DNA from: Ascaris suum
Taxonomy: Eukaryota > Nematoda > Chromadorea > Rhabditida > Ascarididae
Assembly: GCA_013433145.1 (NCBI GenBank)
Contig: CM024174.1
Coordinates: 8,774,336 to 8,838,335, forward strand
DNA: 64,000 nucleotides
Direction: 5' to 3'
Shown here piece by piece: positions 26,621-37,745 of the stretch. Position numbers and translations under genes: made by a program. The notes under the pieces were generated by a model that saw only the letters and a list, made by a program, of their open reading frames with translations, did not search any database and was not told where the DNA came from. How positions within the stretch are numbered: position 1 is the stretch's first letter; every line of letters starts with the position of its first letter.

Positions 26621-27329
26621 CCGCCATGATGCATGGATGACCACAAACCAGTGCACAGAGTCTTCGCGCTACAAGCCAATTTTTATCCTCTTATCTCAGT
26701 ACTTCTGGAACATTTGACAGTCGCAAAAACATATTCTGTTGAATGAGGAAGGTCGGATGATTCATGACGGGACCTGAGCCGCGAAGCTTCAGTAGTGGCG
26801 AAAGTACATGGGAGACTGTAGGAGCGATTTTTCGAAACGAAATCTGAAATGCACATTTCCACTGAACTCATAAATTTCGTTCAAATTGGGAAACATGAGT
26901 CTTCAATTCGGAATATACGAATGAGAGCACAAGGATGACGTCCACAGTGTGCTTATTTTACACCAAAAAAAATGGTTTCAGAAAGATTCGCATCTCCAAA
27001 TAGACGCTGTTTACAAATTCTCATGTCCCTGCAGCAAGCTCTTGAAATTTTATTTTGTTCTTTTTTTTCCCTGTATTTATCAGTTCGGAGGCGTAGGATA
27101 CCATTGTGATTGCCGCCTAAGTTTTCTTTGTGTGCTACAAACATTTTCAGTTTCCTCGCTCTAAGGTTCTACAATTTCATGTTTGCACAGTCTCAAAACT
27201 TCGTATCACATCGGTCAGTTGAAACCTTTGGCTACCGTATTATGGGAGGATGAAGTTTGGTATGCACCTCGAAGACTGGGATTTGTGGTCACCGATGCAT
27301 TACAGTGGTAATCTATGGTTTGCGACGGA

Positions 27330-27995
27330 AGGAAATTTCCAGAAAGGAAACCCTGATGCAAAGAGGCAGTTTGCAACTGGCTGACCACTCAGAATTGCTC
27401 AAGTGGCTTCTTGAGTGGTCAATTGACCTGTCGGAAAAAGACTCCTTATTTAGCTCGCAGAACAAATAAGCAAGTGTTCAAACATCACGTAGTACAAACA
27501 TCATGAACAAGTGCTAGAATCATTGTATTTGAGAGATGAGTGCACATTCATATTAAAATTATCTGAAATATTCCACGTTTTGTTAGTCGATGCGAAATAG
27601 TTCGAGTTGACTGTTGTGATTGTGAATAAAAAATAGTCGCAATACAATAGGTCGTTAGGACTGAACGATTAAGGTTCATATTTTCGCTCACATTTCCCTT
27701 CTTCGATGCCGATTCGATATGTCAAAAAATGCTTTATATGCCGCAAAATATATCGGTATCAAAATCGTTTGAAACCACTTAAAGGTGCTTCATTCCTCAT
27801 GTTCTTCAACAATCGAGAATGGAATCTACTCAGAAAAGAGCTCATAATTAGTTGTCTTCCGAAAATGCCTCTGTAAGGCGTCATCCTCGTCCGCAGTTGC
27901 GCCCTTCCTGCACTTTTCATGATGTTGCGGCACCGTAATTTCAGTGCATAATTGTTGCTGGAGCTCAGCAAATGACAGCTTCCGAGGTCTCTTGC
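27330..27995 (-). repeat. Right inverted arm of the foldback element
   Basis: Reverse-complement partner of 25040-25685. It holds a single copy of the minisatellite unit at its inner edge (about 27330-27370), whereas the left side has about 25. This suggests that the tandem array grew from one arm after the inverted structure formed. Its outer half continues as the dispersed repeat shared with 1-445, to about 28235. Confidence 0.8.
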
Positions 27996-30009
27996 TCTAG
28001 AGGAAATTCTGCTGGAAGCAAGCTCACTCTGTAGATGCCGAAATGGCGAGCTTAATGGGATTCGATTCTTGTGATAATGTTCTTTTGCTGAATATGAATT
28101 ATCTGTTGAAAGTCCGGGTAATGTTTATATCGAATATTGCATTTGGGAAATCTTAATGAAAGGTGTTTTTAGGTGCTTTTTTTCTTCTGTCAATCTTTTA
28201 CCTGCAAAGCGATGACTGCTCACGCAGTCATTCCTTTCCCGGTTAATTCTCTCTGCTCTCCTGAAATTCGTACTGTAGACACTGCTGACGACCGGCAAGT
28301 TGGCATTATTCAGTAATGCGTTACACGATGCAAAATTTTAGAAAGCAATCTAAAGCACTTTTTAAAATGTTTTATTGATATTTGAAGATAGAAGAGATTT
28401 GTGAAATACGGACTGAACTCAAGGATAATAAGCTGTCGAGCTCTTATGACTAAATAACGTCTATACAGAAGGCACTTTCTCTCGATAGCGGTCAAGTATT
28501 GCATCGAGAAGTGCAAAGTGGTTAGTTTGCCGTTGGCCATTTCCATCAGCAAGCGTTTCTCTCATTGGCAATTGTGTTACATTAATGTTTGTCGTGTATT
28601 GCATTCTCGTGAATTTTAGATTGGGTAAATCTGAAGCTGTTTTATTCATTGGTGTGAATTATCCGGTGAATACGCCGATGTGTCATTATCAGAAGCGACT
28701 AATAGGTGATTCATTTTCTCTCAGTCTCCTTATTGCGCTTCCAAAGGAACTCGACTGTTCTTCGTTGCAGTTTAGAAGATGTGCGTGTCTATCTAACATG
28801 AGGATTGCATTTCCGGCTCCTTAATGCTTTATTTTCAGCTTCTTATTCTTATAAGGTTTTGACTATTCGTCATCATTTTCAGCTACCCGAGAATCTCAAA
28901 TCAGCTTTTAAAAAATTTGCACATTAAAAAAACTTTGCTGGTTCCCAAATTTTTTGTAGGCGAAGGTGTTTTAGAGTATTTCTCCACTTCATTTCTTCTA
29001 TTTTTCGAAATTCCTCGTCCTTGAAAATACCTGACTGCAGTCATTGCTTCATATTTTTACACACCTGACTGCAGTCATTGCTTCATATTTTTACACACTT
29101 TTGTTCACTTCCTCGTCAAAAGTGAACTATAGCGGCGTTTTTTGCATATTTATGGGTATGCGCCCGTGTCCGGTAGTTTCAGCTCGGGAGTCGCTGAATT
29201 CGGATGTATTCGATTTGGTGATCATAGATGATCATAGTATAACCCATGGGCGTACCTGCTATGCGTTCGGCCCGTCTTCTTCCAGAAGAGTTATCAACGT
29301 TGGGCCAAAAATTTGTACGCAATTTACATCAAATTGTTGCAAGTAGCAAGCAGATGGAAAACCCGAAATTACGTTGAGCGCTCTAGAAATTCCTTGATCA
29401 GATCAAGATAAATTTCACACTTTTAAGGCGTTTGCCTCAATGAGAGCCGGTTGGAGTTGCACATGGATTGCACAGTCGTGCACGCTCAACATATCTAACC
29501 AACAGCAAATTTATAGGTTGTTTTACAAGTAAAGGTGATTTCCAACCAAGGCGAAACCTGTACTAAAAAGATATAAGCTGAAAACAGCCCGATTCAGGAC
29601 CTCTGAAACTGTCAAAAGAGCAAAAACAGTAGGTTTCATATGAGAAGAAAATCACTGCTTACTATTCCCTAATAACTTGAGTTGTTCAGGCCGGCTCGCC
29701 GAATTCGAAGGCAGAGAAATTTTGCACTCACTGGGCGCGATTTCCACGTCTGAAACTTTAATTCATGTCTCCTCAATCCCGAAGGAAGTGCAGACCGTGG
29801 TAAACATCCTGCTCCTTTTCTGTTTGCCGATTTCATTCCCTTGCTGAGTGCAGCAATTCCCGCTGCGTTCGATGAGCTACGTTCTCCCACAATCAAAATC
29901 AAGCAATAGTCAGACAAATTTTTTTCATGCCATCTGCCAGGACTCTGAATTGCTCCTCAGACATAATCGTTGTGGCTCGCCACAACTATTATGCGCTTTC
30001 GTAGGCAGA
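27996..30009. other. Repeat-derived DNA, no intact gene
   Basis: The first 240 bases continue the dispersed repeat shared with 1-445. The rest has no defensible gene. Plus strand 28590-28730 (FRLGKSEAVLFIGVNYPVN) weakly resembles the segment after the reverse-transcriptase palm of CR1-like elements, which would fit the remnants further right, but the match is too short to rely on. A 34-base tandem duplication lies at 29031-29098. Confidence 0.5.
29031..29098. repeat. Perfect 34-base tandem duplication
   Basis: A unit starting CTGACTGCAGTCATTGCTTC occurs at 29031-29064 and is repeated without change at 29065-29098. Perfect identity indicates a recent duplication, or an assembly artefact. Confidence 0.95.
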
Positions 30010-30649
30010 CGAATACGTCTGCCATCAGCTGCAAATGCTATCTGTGACTTCGGGTGTATTGATAAACCACAGATTTCACTGGAACTTTCATTGCGCTGAA
30101 ATATCTTCGGGAGCGTTTAGATTACAGTATACGTTTTGCGGTCATCGCAGCGCGAATGTATCAAGCCTACCTTAAAGCCTTTGTCCTACACTGCTGCTTT
30201 GTTATTGAATATTGCTCGCCTGTTTGACCAACTTATTTCGTTTCTGGTATCAAATGCACTGAAAACCTAAGAAATATATCACCGGTATAGTCTTCAATAA
30301 GGTCGTTATAAACCCGACTACACTGCGCATCTTAAATTCTTCAAGCTTGAAAGTTTAGAATATAAAAGAGTAATACTTGATTTGGTACTATGCTACGAAA
30401 TTATCAGTGGATATTCTGACGAATCCATCGATAGTGTCTTTGCTTTTGGTGTTCATGGCAGTTGCGCATCGCTGTCAATTGACACGCAGGACATGGTCAC
30501 TGAGCAATGTTCTGCACAGCTTCCAATGCAGAGTGGTGCGGATCTGGAATAATATCCAAGAAAGTGTTATGGAGGCTGTGAATTTGATTGTATTTTTGTG
30601 TCGCCTGAAACGTTTCAATCTGCGCTCATTTGTGAGAATGGTTTACTGA
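30010..30649 (+). pseudogene. C-terminal remnant of a CR1-like non-LTR reverse transcriptase
   Basis: Three frames together give the order seen at the C-terminus of CR1/jockey-like polymerases. CDFGCIDKPQISLEL (about 30040) recalls the 'DLGV...LSFxxH' segment. ARMYQAYLKAF then VIEYCSPV (about 30150-30220) recalls 'YKxYVRPxLEYxSPVW'. LESLEYKRVILDLVLCYEI (about 30350-30405) recalls the 'LesLeyRRlxxDLxxxYKI' segment. VVRIWNNI, NLIVFLCRLKRFNL (about 30525-30625) recalls the closing 'RVVxIWNxLP...NLxxFKxRL' segment. Stops and frame changes separate the pieces, so it is inactive. Family placement is from memory of the motif order, without a search. Confidence 0.65.
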
Positions 30650-30848
30650 AAAATCGTCAGCTGCCAGATTCTAGGCGACTGATGCATTTATGTGTTGTGG
30701 AGCGTTTTGAAGTGCTGCTTTATGATATACGCTCGGATGACGTTTTTCTGACCATGCGCGTTTATGCTACTCTTGTACTCCACTACTTACTGCAGTCTTC
30801 TTTGTTCTTCCATGAATAAAGATTCCTTGCACGTAATAAACCATATTT

Positions 30849-30990
30849 TGATTGTGCGTGCTTCGATTTGAAAAGGGTATTCAATTCGGTGCCGTTACTT
30901 TCTCTTTCCGATGCACTTTATGCATGTGGCATGAACGGAGTGTTTATTCCCGGTTGTATTAAATTTCGTCGAGTCCTCACTTCTGCGTGA
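30849..30990 (+). pseudogene. Reverse-transcriptase palm fragment, displaced
   Basis: The frame reads CACFDLKRVFNSVPLLSLSD and then ALYACGMNGVF. This matches the 'vyxDxkkAFDsVxhxxLlxkLxxxGixG' block of non-LTR reverse transcriptases, containing the first catalytic Asp. In an intact element this block precedes the C-terminal segments, but here it lies 3' of them on the same strand. It therefore comes from a second insertion or from a rearrangement. The frame ends in a stop near 30990. Confidence 0.6.
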
Positions 30991-31457
30991 AAATTCTTGG
31001 CTAACTGCGATACATTTTTCATTAGCAGCCAACGGAGTGCGCGGTGTGCACTGCCTGAACCGCTGAAGTTGTTGATATATTTCATCTACTGCTTTCTATT
31101 TCATCGAAGCAACAAATGCGTCTAATGTAAATAACAAATGCTGTTTTAGAGAAAATATGGAGTATGGCCTTGCCACTTACTCCTGTTGTATAACACATGC
31201 TGTAATAGATACGCCGATGTGTATTGTGGAATTTCAAATTCTATTTAGCCATGAGACCGAAATTTTCGATGTTTTTCTTTTGGTGTATACGGTCAGATAA
31301 TGGAGAAGACGAACGGACGAGATGACATTTAGTGGCCTCCTTTTGCTGGAATATTATCAAAACAAAAGGAAAAAACATCACCTCATCACGCAAGAGAACA
31401 AGCAATTTGGACGATCAAAAAAACAGGTTCATTGGAGGGGAGGTCCATGAAGTGCAA

Positions 31458-32343
31458 TCAAATCGCGAATTTCGAGCACTCGCAGCCAGATGGATATCTC
31501 GCGTCCCCATTTCTGATAGTGGCCAACCAATATCCCGCGCACTCGATGGTGCACCTTGCGTCCACGTTATCGAAGTTAATCTAAATTCATTCCACCTATT
31601 TCTTTGTCAAATATTAATTCCACTAAGGAAACGCAAACACTGCATGAGCCCAGTATTGTAGTTGCGCGTAATGGTATTTGGAAATGCACCACACAGACAC
31701 ATACACATTGACATAAATTTTACAACCAATAAGAGATAGGTGTAAGCGAAGCCTTCATACGCTGCCTCGCTTCTTCATCTCTTCACTTGAATTGTGCGTT
31801 CGTTTCGTAAAAGAGTTACTCGTCATCTTAGAGCAAAAAGTTGTCACTAAATCATGGTCTCATGAATCATTTCTTGCGAAACGGTCTTCTAAACTCCATA
31901 TAGTGCCGGTTTGCCTCATGAAAGCACAAAACAGTCTGTATTTGAATATGAAGATTTCGACGAAATTGTGCACATATCGCTTGTGTAAAGGGCTTTGATG
32001 AACCTCGTAAAGGAAAACTACTTTTGAAGATGAAAATGTATGACATAGCTGATGCATTGTCACGTTGAATTGGAGCGTTTTTATGTATAAGAAGCCTATT
32101 CAGAACCAAATCTTTTTTGGTAAATGATCGTGTGCTTCAGTTTTCATCTTGATCTGACTATTTGCCTGTAATGATTGCAACAGTAATCGTGGGTGCAAGG
32201 AAGAGGAAATGTTGAAGTTGCGTTCAACGATCCTCGAACTGCCCTGCAATGGAAAGCAAAAAATGAAATTCACTTACAGCCGCGATCGTGCTGATAACGC
32301 AAAGAAATGCGAGTACGAGAACGAGCTGCCTCATCGCTGACAT
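31458..32343 (-). CDS. Secreted four-cysteine peptide, copy A (62 residues)
   Basis: Exon 1 is 32278-32343 and exon 2 is 31458-31580, joined in phase 0 by a GTAAGT donor and an ATTTAG acceptor. Exon 1 encodes exactly a 22-residue signal peptide, starting MSAMRQLVLVLAFLCV and ending in Ala-Ala. Exon 2 encodes a 40-residue mature peptide. Its cysteines are at mature positions 10, 14, 33 and 35, giving C-x3-C-x18-C-x-C; it has a GYW motif after the first pair and ends FAI. CxxxC followed by CxC is the spacing that ties a helix to a strand in cystine-stabilised alpha/beta peptides, but only two disulfides are possible, so the fold is inference. Host-defence, signalling or secretory effector roles are all possible; I do not recognise the family. 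The intron is 697 bases and is not conserved with copy B. Confidence 0.8.
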
Positions 32344-32381
32344 TTCTTTCTCGTTTCGTCCGCACAGCGACAATCGGAAAC
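32344..32381 (-). promoter_or_regulatory. Conserved 38-base 5' leader and splice acceptor, copy A
   Basis: A TTTGCAG acceptor lies directly upstream of 32381. The leader shares ATTGTCGCTGTGC with copy B, whose leader is 39 bases. Similar length and sequence in otherwise diverged upstream DNA suggest a real mature 5' end, made by spliced-leader trans-splicing or by joining a non-coding exon. Confidence 0.6.
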
Positions 32382-33760
32382 CTGCAAATAAAAAATTATT
32401 AATATGATCGTAGAACGTCTTCGCACTAGAAACTTATCCAAAGACGGCAATATCTCTATAACGTCGAATAAAATCTACAGGGACACCACTTATGCTGCAA
32501 TGCACGCTCTTGTAATAATTGGATGCGAACCAATATGAAAGCATGATGACAGAAATCGTATAGTGTACATGGAAGACATCTGCAGCGTCCGGTTGAAAAT
32601 AAGAATAACGGCGTTGTATTCATCTAGCGGATAACTATTACGAACTTCCACTCAGTGCGCAATTACAACTGAGCACTACTCGTAACATATATTCGCATGG
32701 TAGCGTGTGCAAATTTATGGTTGCGCACTGAAAGGACCTATTCCAACTTGGGTAAAGGCTTATCGTGAAATGCCATACCACTGATGTTCTTTTCGGATAG
32801 TTCTTAAAGAAAAAGTGAAAGGCATTTAGATAATGCGGGGACTTCCAGATGATGTATTAGAGTGAACTGCTGAAGGATGCGGAAGCATTGACTGAAACGA
32901 ATGTTCATTCTGCCACAACGTCGCTGTATTTATAGGCCGTTCTCTGACAGTCGTTATTCATAACTGTTTACAGTTAACAAATTTTCGAGGTGGAGTTTAA
33001 ATTAACAATACATTCCAATGAGCCCATTGATGACTCACAATGACTGCTTCATACTTTTGTGCGTTAATTTGAATGCGTCAATTCATAGCAGATGGTTAGT
33101 GAGAGAGCACCGCATTGACTGTGCACATGACAATCGAGCTCTGACAAACCACTCCGTTTTTTCACCACGTTTCAACGCATATATGAGGGAGAAGAAAAAA
33201 TTTTGTAATCTCTCGATTACTAGCAGTCAATCAAAATCGGCAGCAAAGCGTCATATGTGATCCAGCAGCGAGTTATCACACAAAATGCACACTATGCCAC
33301 ACGTCAAACTTGTATGGATGCAAGTAAATAAACGGCGAATGTAAGCGGGTCGTGTGCTGCGATACAAGCACAGAGCGCACCTTATGCAATACTCACCATG
33401 AAATTTTCCATCTCTACGAACGAATGATCATGGTCGGAGACAGCATACGAACGAAAAACTTTTCTTGCTAATATGCTCAAATTCTCTGCATGCATCGTAC
33501 AAATAAGCATTTGCCTGAGATTCGATGGAGTGTAGACAAACCTTTTGATGTGAGATGCAGGGTGACTGAAAACATTAAATGCTGAATCACTAGGATGCTC
33601 AGTGATGTGAGCAAATTTAACGCTGCATATATGACAATATCAGAACTAATGTGGTGCAATCCGCGTATGAAAGAAAATGCTTGCAGGTTTGTCTACAACC
33701 CAATACAATCAACGGCTTCTAGGCGATTCTTCCAGAACAAAACACCTCGTCAGGTTTCGC

Positions 33761-35269
33761 TTGCTAAGCGTTGCTTTTGGAGCCGAGGAGGCCGGATATT
33801 TTCGAAAAGTAATAGAAATACGAGAAAACTGCATAAAACAACGTGTTTGAATGAGTTACGCCTAGGGTGACTTTGATACGCCAGTGATATGAAGAAGCAA
33901 CAATCTGCTGCCAAAAAGAACACACATATAAAATAGATATATCAGAGTGCAATTGGAAACGGAGATATGTTGAGGCTGGACGATATTAACATATGTTATA
34001 AGAACATTCGTTCATGCAAAGTCAGAAAAGGCAACCGGATTTCATGTACCTATAAATAAAGTGTCAAATTTGGAAAAATGACACAGTCTGCGAGAACTGC
34101 GCCATATTTTGACCAAATCTTTCCAACTGGAGAATACGCGAACGGTGCGAAGCTGCAAATGTGATCTTAATCTCTGCCTAATCTTACAGCTAGGAAAAAA
34201 TGAAAAAGTTATGCACAGTAGCAAACGCCTCTACGTGAACTGTTTGCGTATACGCGGAGGAAATAGCAATGTTCTCTTCAAGTTCAGTCATACTGCCATA
34301 ATAAGACAACTTGAATGATAACGCCAACTTTAAAGAATCAGATGAGTACAGCGTTGTGAGCATTTCCGATGAAGCCCTTCTTACATCTCAGCGCTATAAC
34401 CGTATATTTGCTTCCGCTTCCTTCTACAGCCCTTTGCCCACTACCTCACAACCTCGTCCTTTAGCAGGTAATAGCATCCTGCTGAATTCCGCTGAACAGG
34501 CCTAGTTCTGCAAGTCACTATCAACTGAAAAACGATTTGCTGATTGCAGCACCACATTACAATCCTGCTTTTTGATAGGATCATTCAAAGCTTTCAACTT
34601 TAAAACTCCCAGTTCGAAGCTTTCCGAGGCCGAAGTGCTTTATTCTCATTTGACTTCTTATTATAGTTCTTATCGTTCTCACCCCTTATTGCAGCAGTGA
34701 AAATTCAGCTGATATTAATTAGAATTTCCTAAAGTCGGTTTCGCGTCATCCATGCGTCGACAACTTATTTTCCGGGTGAAGGCGTCATGGAGAATGCACC
34801 AGGATGCACGACGCATGGGTTGTCAAGAATGCACACAAGCACTCTGTCAGCAGAGTCCTATCTCCCTGGTAGCTGGCGAACAAACTCATGAGCGGCTGTT
34901 TCCAGCGGCTGATCTAATGCTCCGCAGCGGGACAACGGGACAAATTGCTCAGCAAACTCCCACTTCAGCGATAGATTTCGCGCCATTACATCTTTTGAGA
35001 GCACTCATATGCACATCTACCACTTGACAATGAAAGCCTATGAGCTAATGAAACATGGTACACTCTCTCTGTTTTGAAAGAATTGTCAAGCAATCACATC
35101 AACACACATTCCTCTGCCTGCACTATGGAAAAAGCACGCAGCAATCACTGTTGAGAAATATTCGCACACCTTTTGGAAGGGTGCGGAAATAGAAAAGCGA
35201 GAAAGGGCTTCTGCATCAAACATGACATCAATTACGATTTGCAAGCAGATGACAATGACGACAAGAGGA
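33761..35269. other. Spacer between the inverted arms
   Basis: About 1.5 kb between the two arms, with short open frames and no recognisable gene. It probably holds upstream control sequence for one or both divergently oriented peptide genes; no specific site could be identified. Confidence 0.5.
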
Positions 35270-36867
35270 AGACGAATTGTGCTCTGTCACAGTTCCTCAA
35301 AATCCAGTGATTGTATCGGATAGTAGAAAAGCCTCGAAGATTGTCCCATTCATATCCAGATCACATCACATTAAATGTAATAATATTCGTACTTATTCAG
35401 CGTTAGCTCTATTCACATCACTGAGCATTCCACTGATTCAGCATTCCGTGCTTTGGTCGCATGCATCTCTCCAGCATCACTAGAAACACTCTCCCCAGCC
35501 TCACCAACTGCAGGAGGCTAGCCGCGTTAATATGATGAATGCAAGCAATTAGAGCACATTCGCAAGAAAAATTTGCCATTCGTACGCTTCTGCGACCATG
35601 ATTTGTTCTTAGAGCTCGAAAACTTCAAGACGAGTACTACCTGAGGTGCGCTCTGTGCTTGTGTCGCCATTTATTTACTTGCATCCATATCTTTGGCCTA
35701 GGGCATCGTGTGCAGTTTTTATAACTGCTGGATCACATATGACGCTTTACTGCAAAATTTTGGCTGACTATAGCAGCCGACGGATCACAAATTTTTTCTT
35801 CTTCAGCACCATTTTCGCAGGACAACATAGACAAATAACGTTTTGTCGCAACTCTACTGTAGGGTACACAATGAAAGAGATATTCTCCGAGTCATCCTTT
35901 TGTGGCGTGGCGCATTTTTCCGTAGTGAGCAAGAACATAAAAAGAGTCACAGTGAATCACCAAAGCTGCATTCAACTGCAGTGTCAAATAACACTTCTTT
36001 TGCAAATCTTTTTTGTTACGCATAAATGCCTATGAGTAATAAATGCGAATATGGAATGAAGTGATAGAATATCATATAAATAGAAGGCCGTTGTAGCAAT
36101 AGAAGCACCGTTTCACTCGTTACGAACACATTGTTCATTGGTTGTTGTTCCATATTTCCCTTAAAAGTATATAGATTATATGAAGGCCGCATTTTGTACC
36201 TTAGCAATCGTCTCAAAGGCACCTCGGTAGCTTAGCACTATGTGAAAGAATGTGCTCGCGTTAACAAGGTCTTGTTAGTGTAGACCGCGAATATACACCT
36301 CCTGCGATATGAATACCACTTGCGAGTAGTGTTGACGTATGACGGCGTTCTAAATGAGAGCTGCTGAGAGTTATCCCCTATGTGGGCACAAGGTCGTTAG
36401 CTGGCTACTTCAGTGCTCGGTGCAGATATCCTTCAAACGCACTCCATGCTTTCTCTGGTGGCTCCTTCATAAGTTGTTCCCATCCGACCGTTATATATGA
36501 GTACGAATGGCTGCAGAGGTGATCCAATGAAGTAGTATATCAAAAACAATTGCCTATCAAATTCACGTGGCGCTTTTCGCACTGTCAGGAAGACTAATGC
36601 TCAAGGGTAAAGAAGGGGGGGGGGGGTGGTTGAAGTCAGGAAGCGTCGAAGCCTAAGCACACAAAAACGGTGTACTCTCATGTATCCAAAGGTGAGTTTG
36701 CGTCTATTCCAACGTTAATTAAGGGCCTAAGGAGGCCGAACTCACAGAGCATAAACTTTTACCATCAATTTTCACATTATACAGTATGTTCGACGTCTTG
36801 GGAAGGTTTCGGCGTGATTTTTGATGCTTTGTCACTCCTCGAACACAAACAAAATCCTTCATTCCAG

Positions 36868-36906
36868 GGTCTCCAATTGTCGCTGTGCAGGAAAATCGAG
36901 GAGGAA
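36868..36906 (+). promoter_or_regulatory. Conserved 39-base 5' leader and splice acceptor, copy B
   Basis: Preceded by TTCATTCCAG, a good 3' splice site. It shares ATTGTCGCTGTGC and the purine-rich run before the ATG with copy A. Confidence 0.6.
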
Positions 36907-37577
36907 ATGTCAGTGATGAGGCAACTTGTACTCGTTTTCGTATTTCTTTGCGTCATCAGCTCGATCGCGGCTGTAAGTGAATTTCAGTTTTTCCGTTCCA
37001 TAACAGCGCGGTAGAAGGATGTTCAACATATCTTCAGTATTTTATCTCACTCGCCTTCAGAAACGATGATGCAGGCATGATCAATAAACCGTTAGGTGTA
37101 TGTCATAGGTGAAATACACGACAACGTTCAAGAATAAGCTGACCAACATCAGTGAGTATCACTTGGGCAATTTGTACATGCTGTTTACACAAGGTCCCAG
37201 AGTGAGAAAATTCGAAAAAGCATGTGTAGCAAGCAAGGACTACGGAGCAAACAAAGGGAATGGTCAGCACAAGCAAGAAGAAACGAAGTGTCTGCGTAGA
37301 AAAGTCAGAACGAAGCAATACTGTGAGCGTGCATTGTTGATGCGGGCAAGAAGCAGAGCCCACTTTCAATCAAAACGTAGTTGGAAACTGTGCAAAAGTC
37401 AAAAGTTTGTAGGTGGAGTGTGTTAGGATAGAGAAATAAATGGAATGAATTTAGATTAACTTCGATAATGTGGACGCAAGGTGCACCATCGAGTGCGCGG
37501 GATATTGGTTGGCCACTATCAGAAACGGAGACGCGAGATACCCATCCGGCTGCGAGTGCTCGAAATTCGCGATTTGA
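36907..37577 (+). CDS. Secreted four-cysteine peptide, copy B (62 residues)
   Basis: Exon 1 is 36907-36972 and exon 2 is 37455-37577, with the same phase, donor (GTAAGT) and acceptor (ATTTAG) as copy A. The signal peptide starts MSVMRQLVLVFVFLCV and differs from copy A at four residues. The predicted mature 40-residue peptide is identical to copy A. The two second exons differ at five bases, all third positions of codons and all synonymous. The introns (482 against 697 bases) and flanks have diverged far more. This contrast points to strong purifying selection on the mature peptide, or to recent gene conversion limited to the exon. The gene lies head-to-head with copy A, with about 4.6 kb between start codons. 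Confidence 0.8.
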
Positions 37578-37745
37578 TTGACGTTGCGGACCTTGAAACT
37601 TTCGAAGCCCATTTCCCAAAGAAAGGCTTTACGACTTGCTCGATTTAACTATGTTCTTTGGTAAAATGAGGCGTTCTTTCATCCTCGTTGTTTTGCTACT
37701 GTTTCAGCAAATGAGACTTACTGGAAGCCACTTCAAATATTTAGA

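Larger units (their letters stand above)
25040..27995. mobile_element. Foldback element with long inverted arms
   Basis: The interval is bounded by inverted arms of about 0.65 kb. Reading the right arm in reverse complement beside the left arm gives long collinear matches, such as AATTGCGGACGAGAATGATG with AACTGCGGACGAGGATGACG, TGATGATGTTTGTACTA with TCATGATGTTTGTACTA, and TTCTGAGTGGTCAG in both. Arm sequences have diverged by substitutions and indels. Between them are an expanded minisatellite and about 0.7 kb of sequence with no recognisable transposase. The outer part of the right arm matches window position 1-445 in direct orientation, so this is a repeat family. Known foldback transposons have long inverted repeats, often with internal tandem repeats; assignment here is inference. 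Target-site duplications could not be identified because the outer edges are diverged. Confidence 0.75.
31330..33760 (-). repeat. Left arm of a large inverted duplication
   Basis: The reverse complement of this arm aligns with 35270-37745. Matches are strongest in the two exons of the peptide gene and its leader. They are clear but diverged further out: near 33590-33650 against 35370-35440 (TCACATCACTGAGCAT in both), near 33420-33500 against 35540-35610 (GACCATGAT), and past exon 2 (TGAGGTGATGTTTT against TGAGGCGTTCTTTC). Arm lengths differ through indels. Confidence 0.85.
35270..37745 (+). repeat. Right arm of the large inverted duplication
   Basis: Partner of 31330-33760 in opposite orientation. 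The order of matching blocks is the same from centre to edge: upstream blocks near 35300, 35400 and 35560, then leader, exon 1, exon 2 and the 3' flank. The arm contains a poly-G tract at 36617-36627. Confidence 0.85.

Noticed and set aside
31332..31661. Plus-strand open frame of 109 codons similar to minus-strand frame 37305-37619
   Set aside because: These are antisense shadows of exon 2 of the two peptide genes. The sense frame has the signal peptide exon, splice sites and purely synonymous differences.
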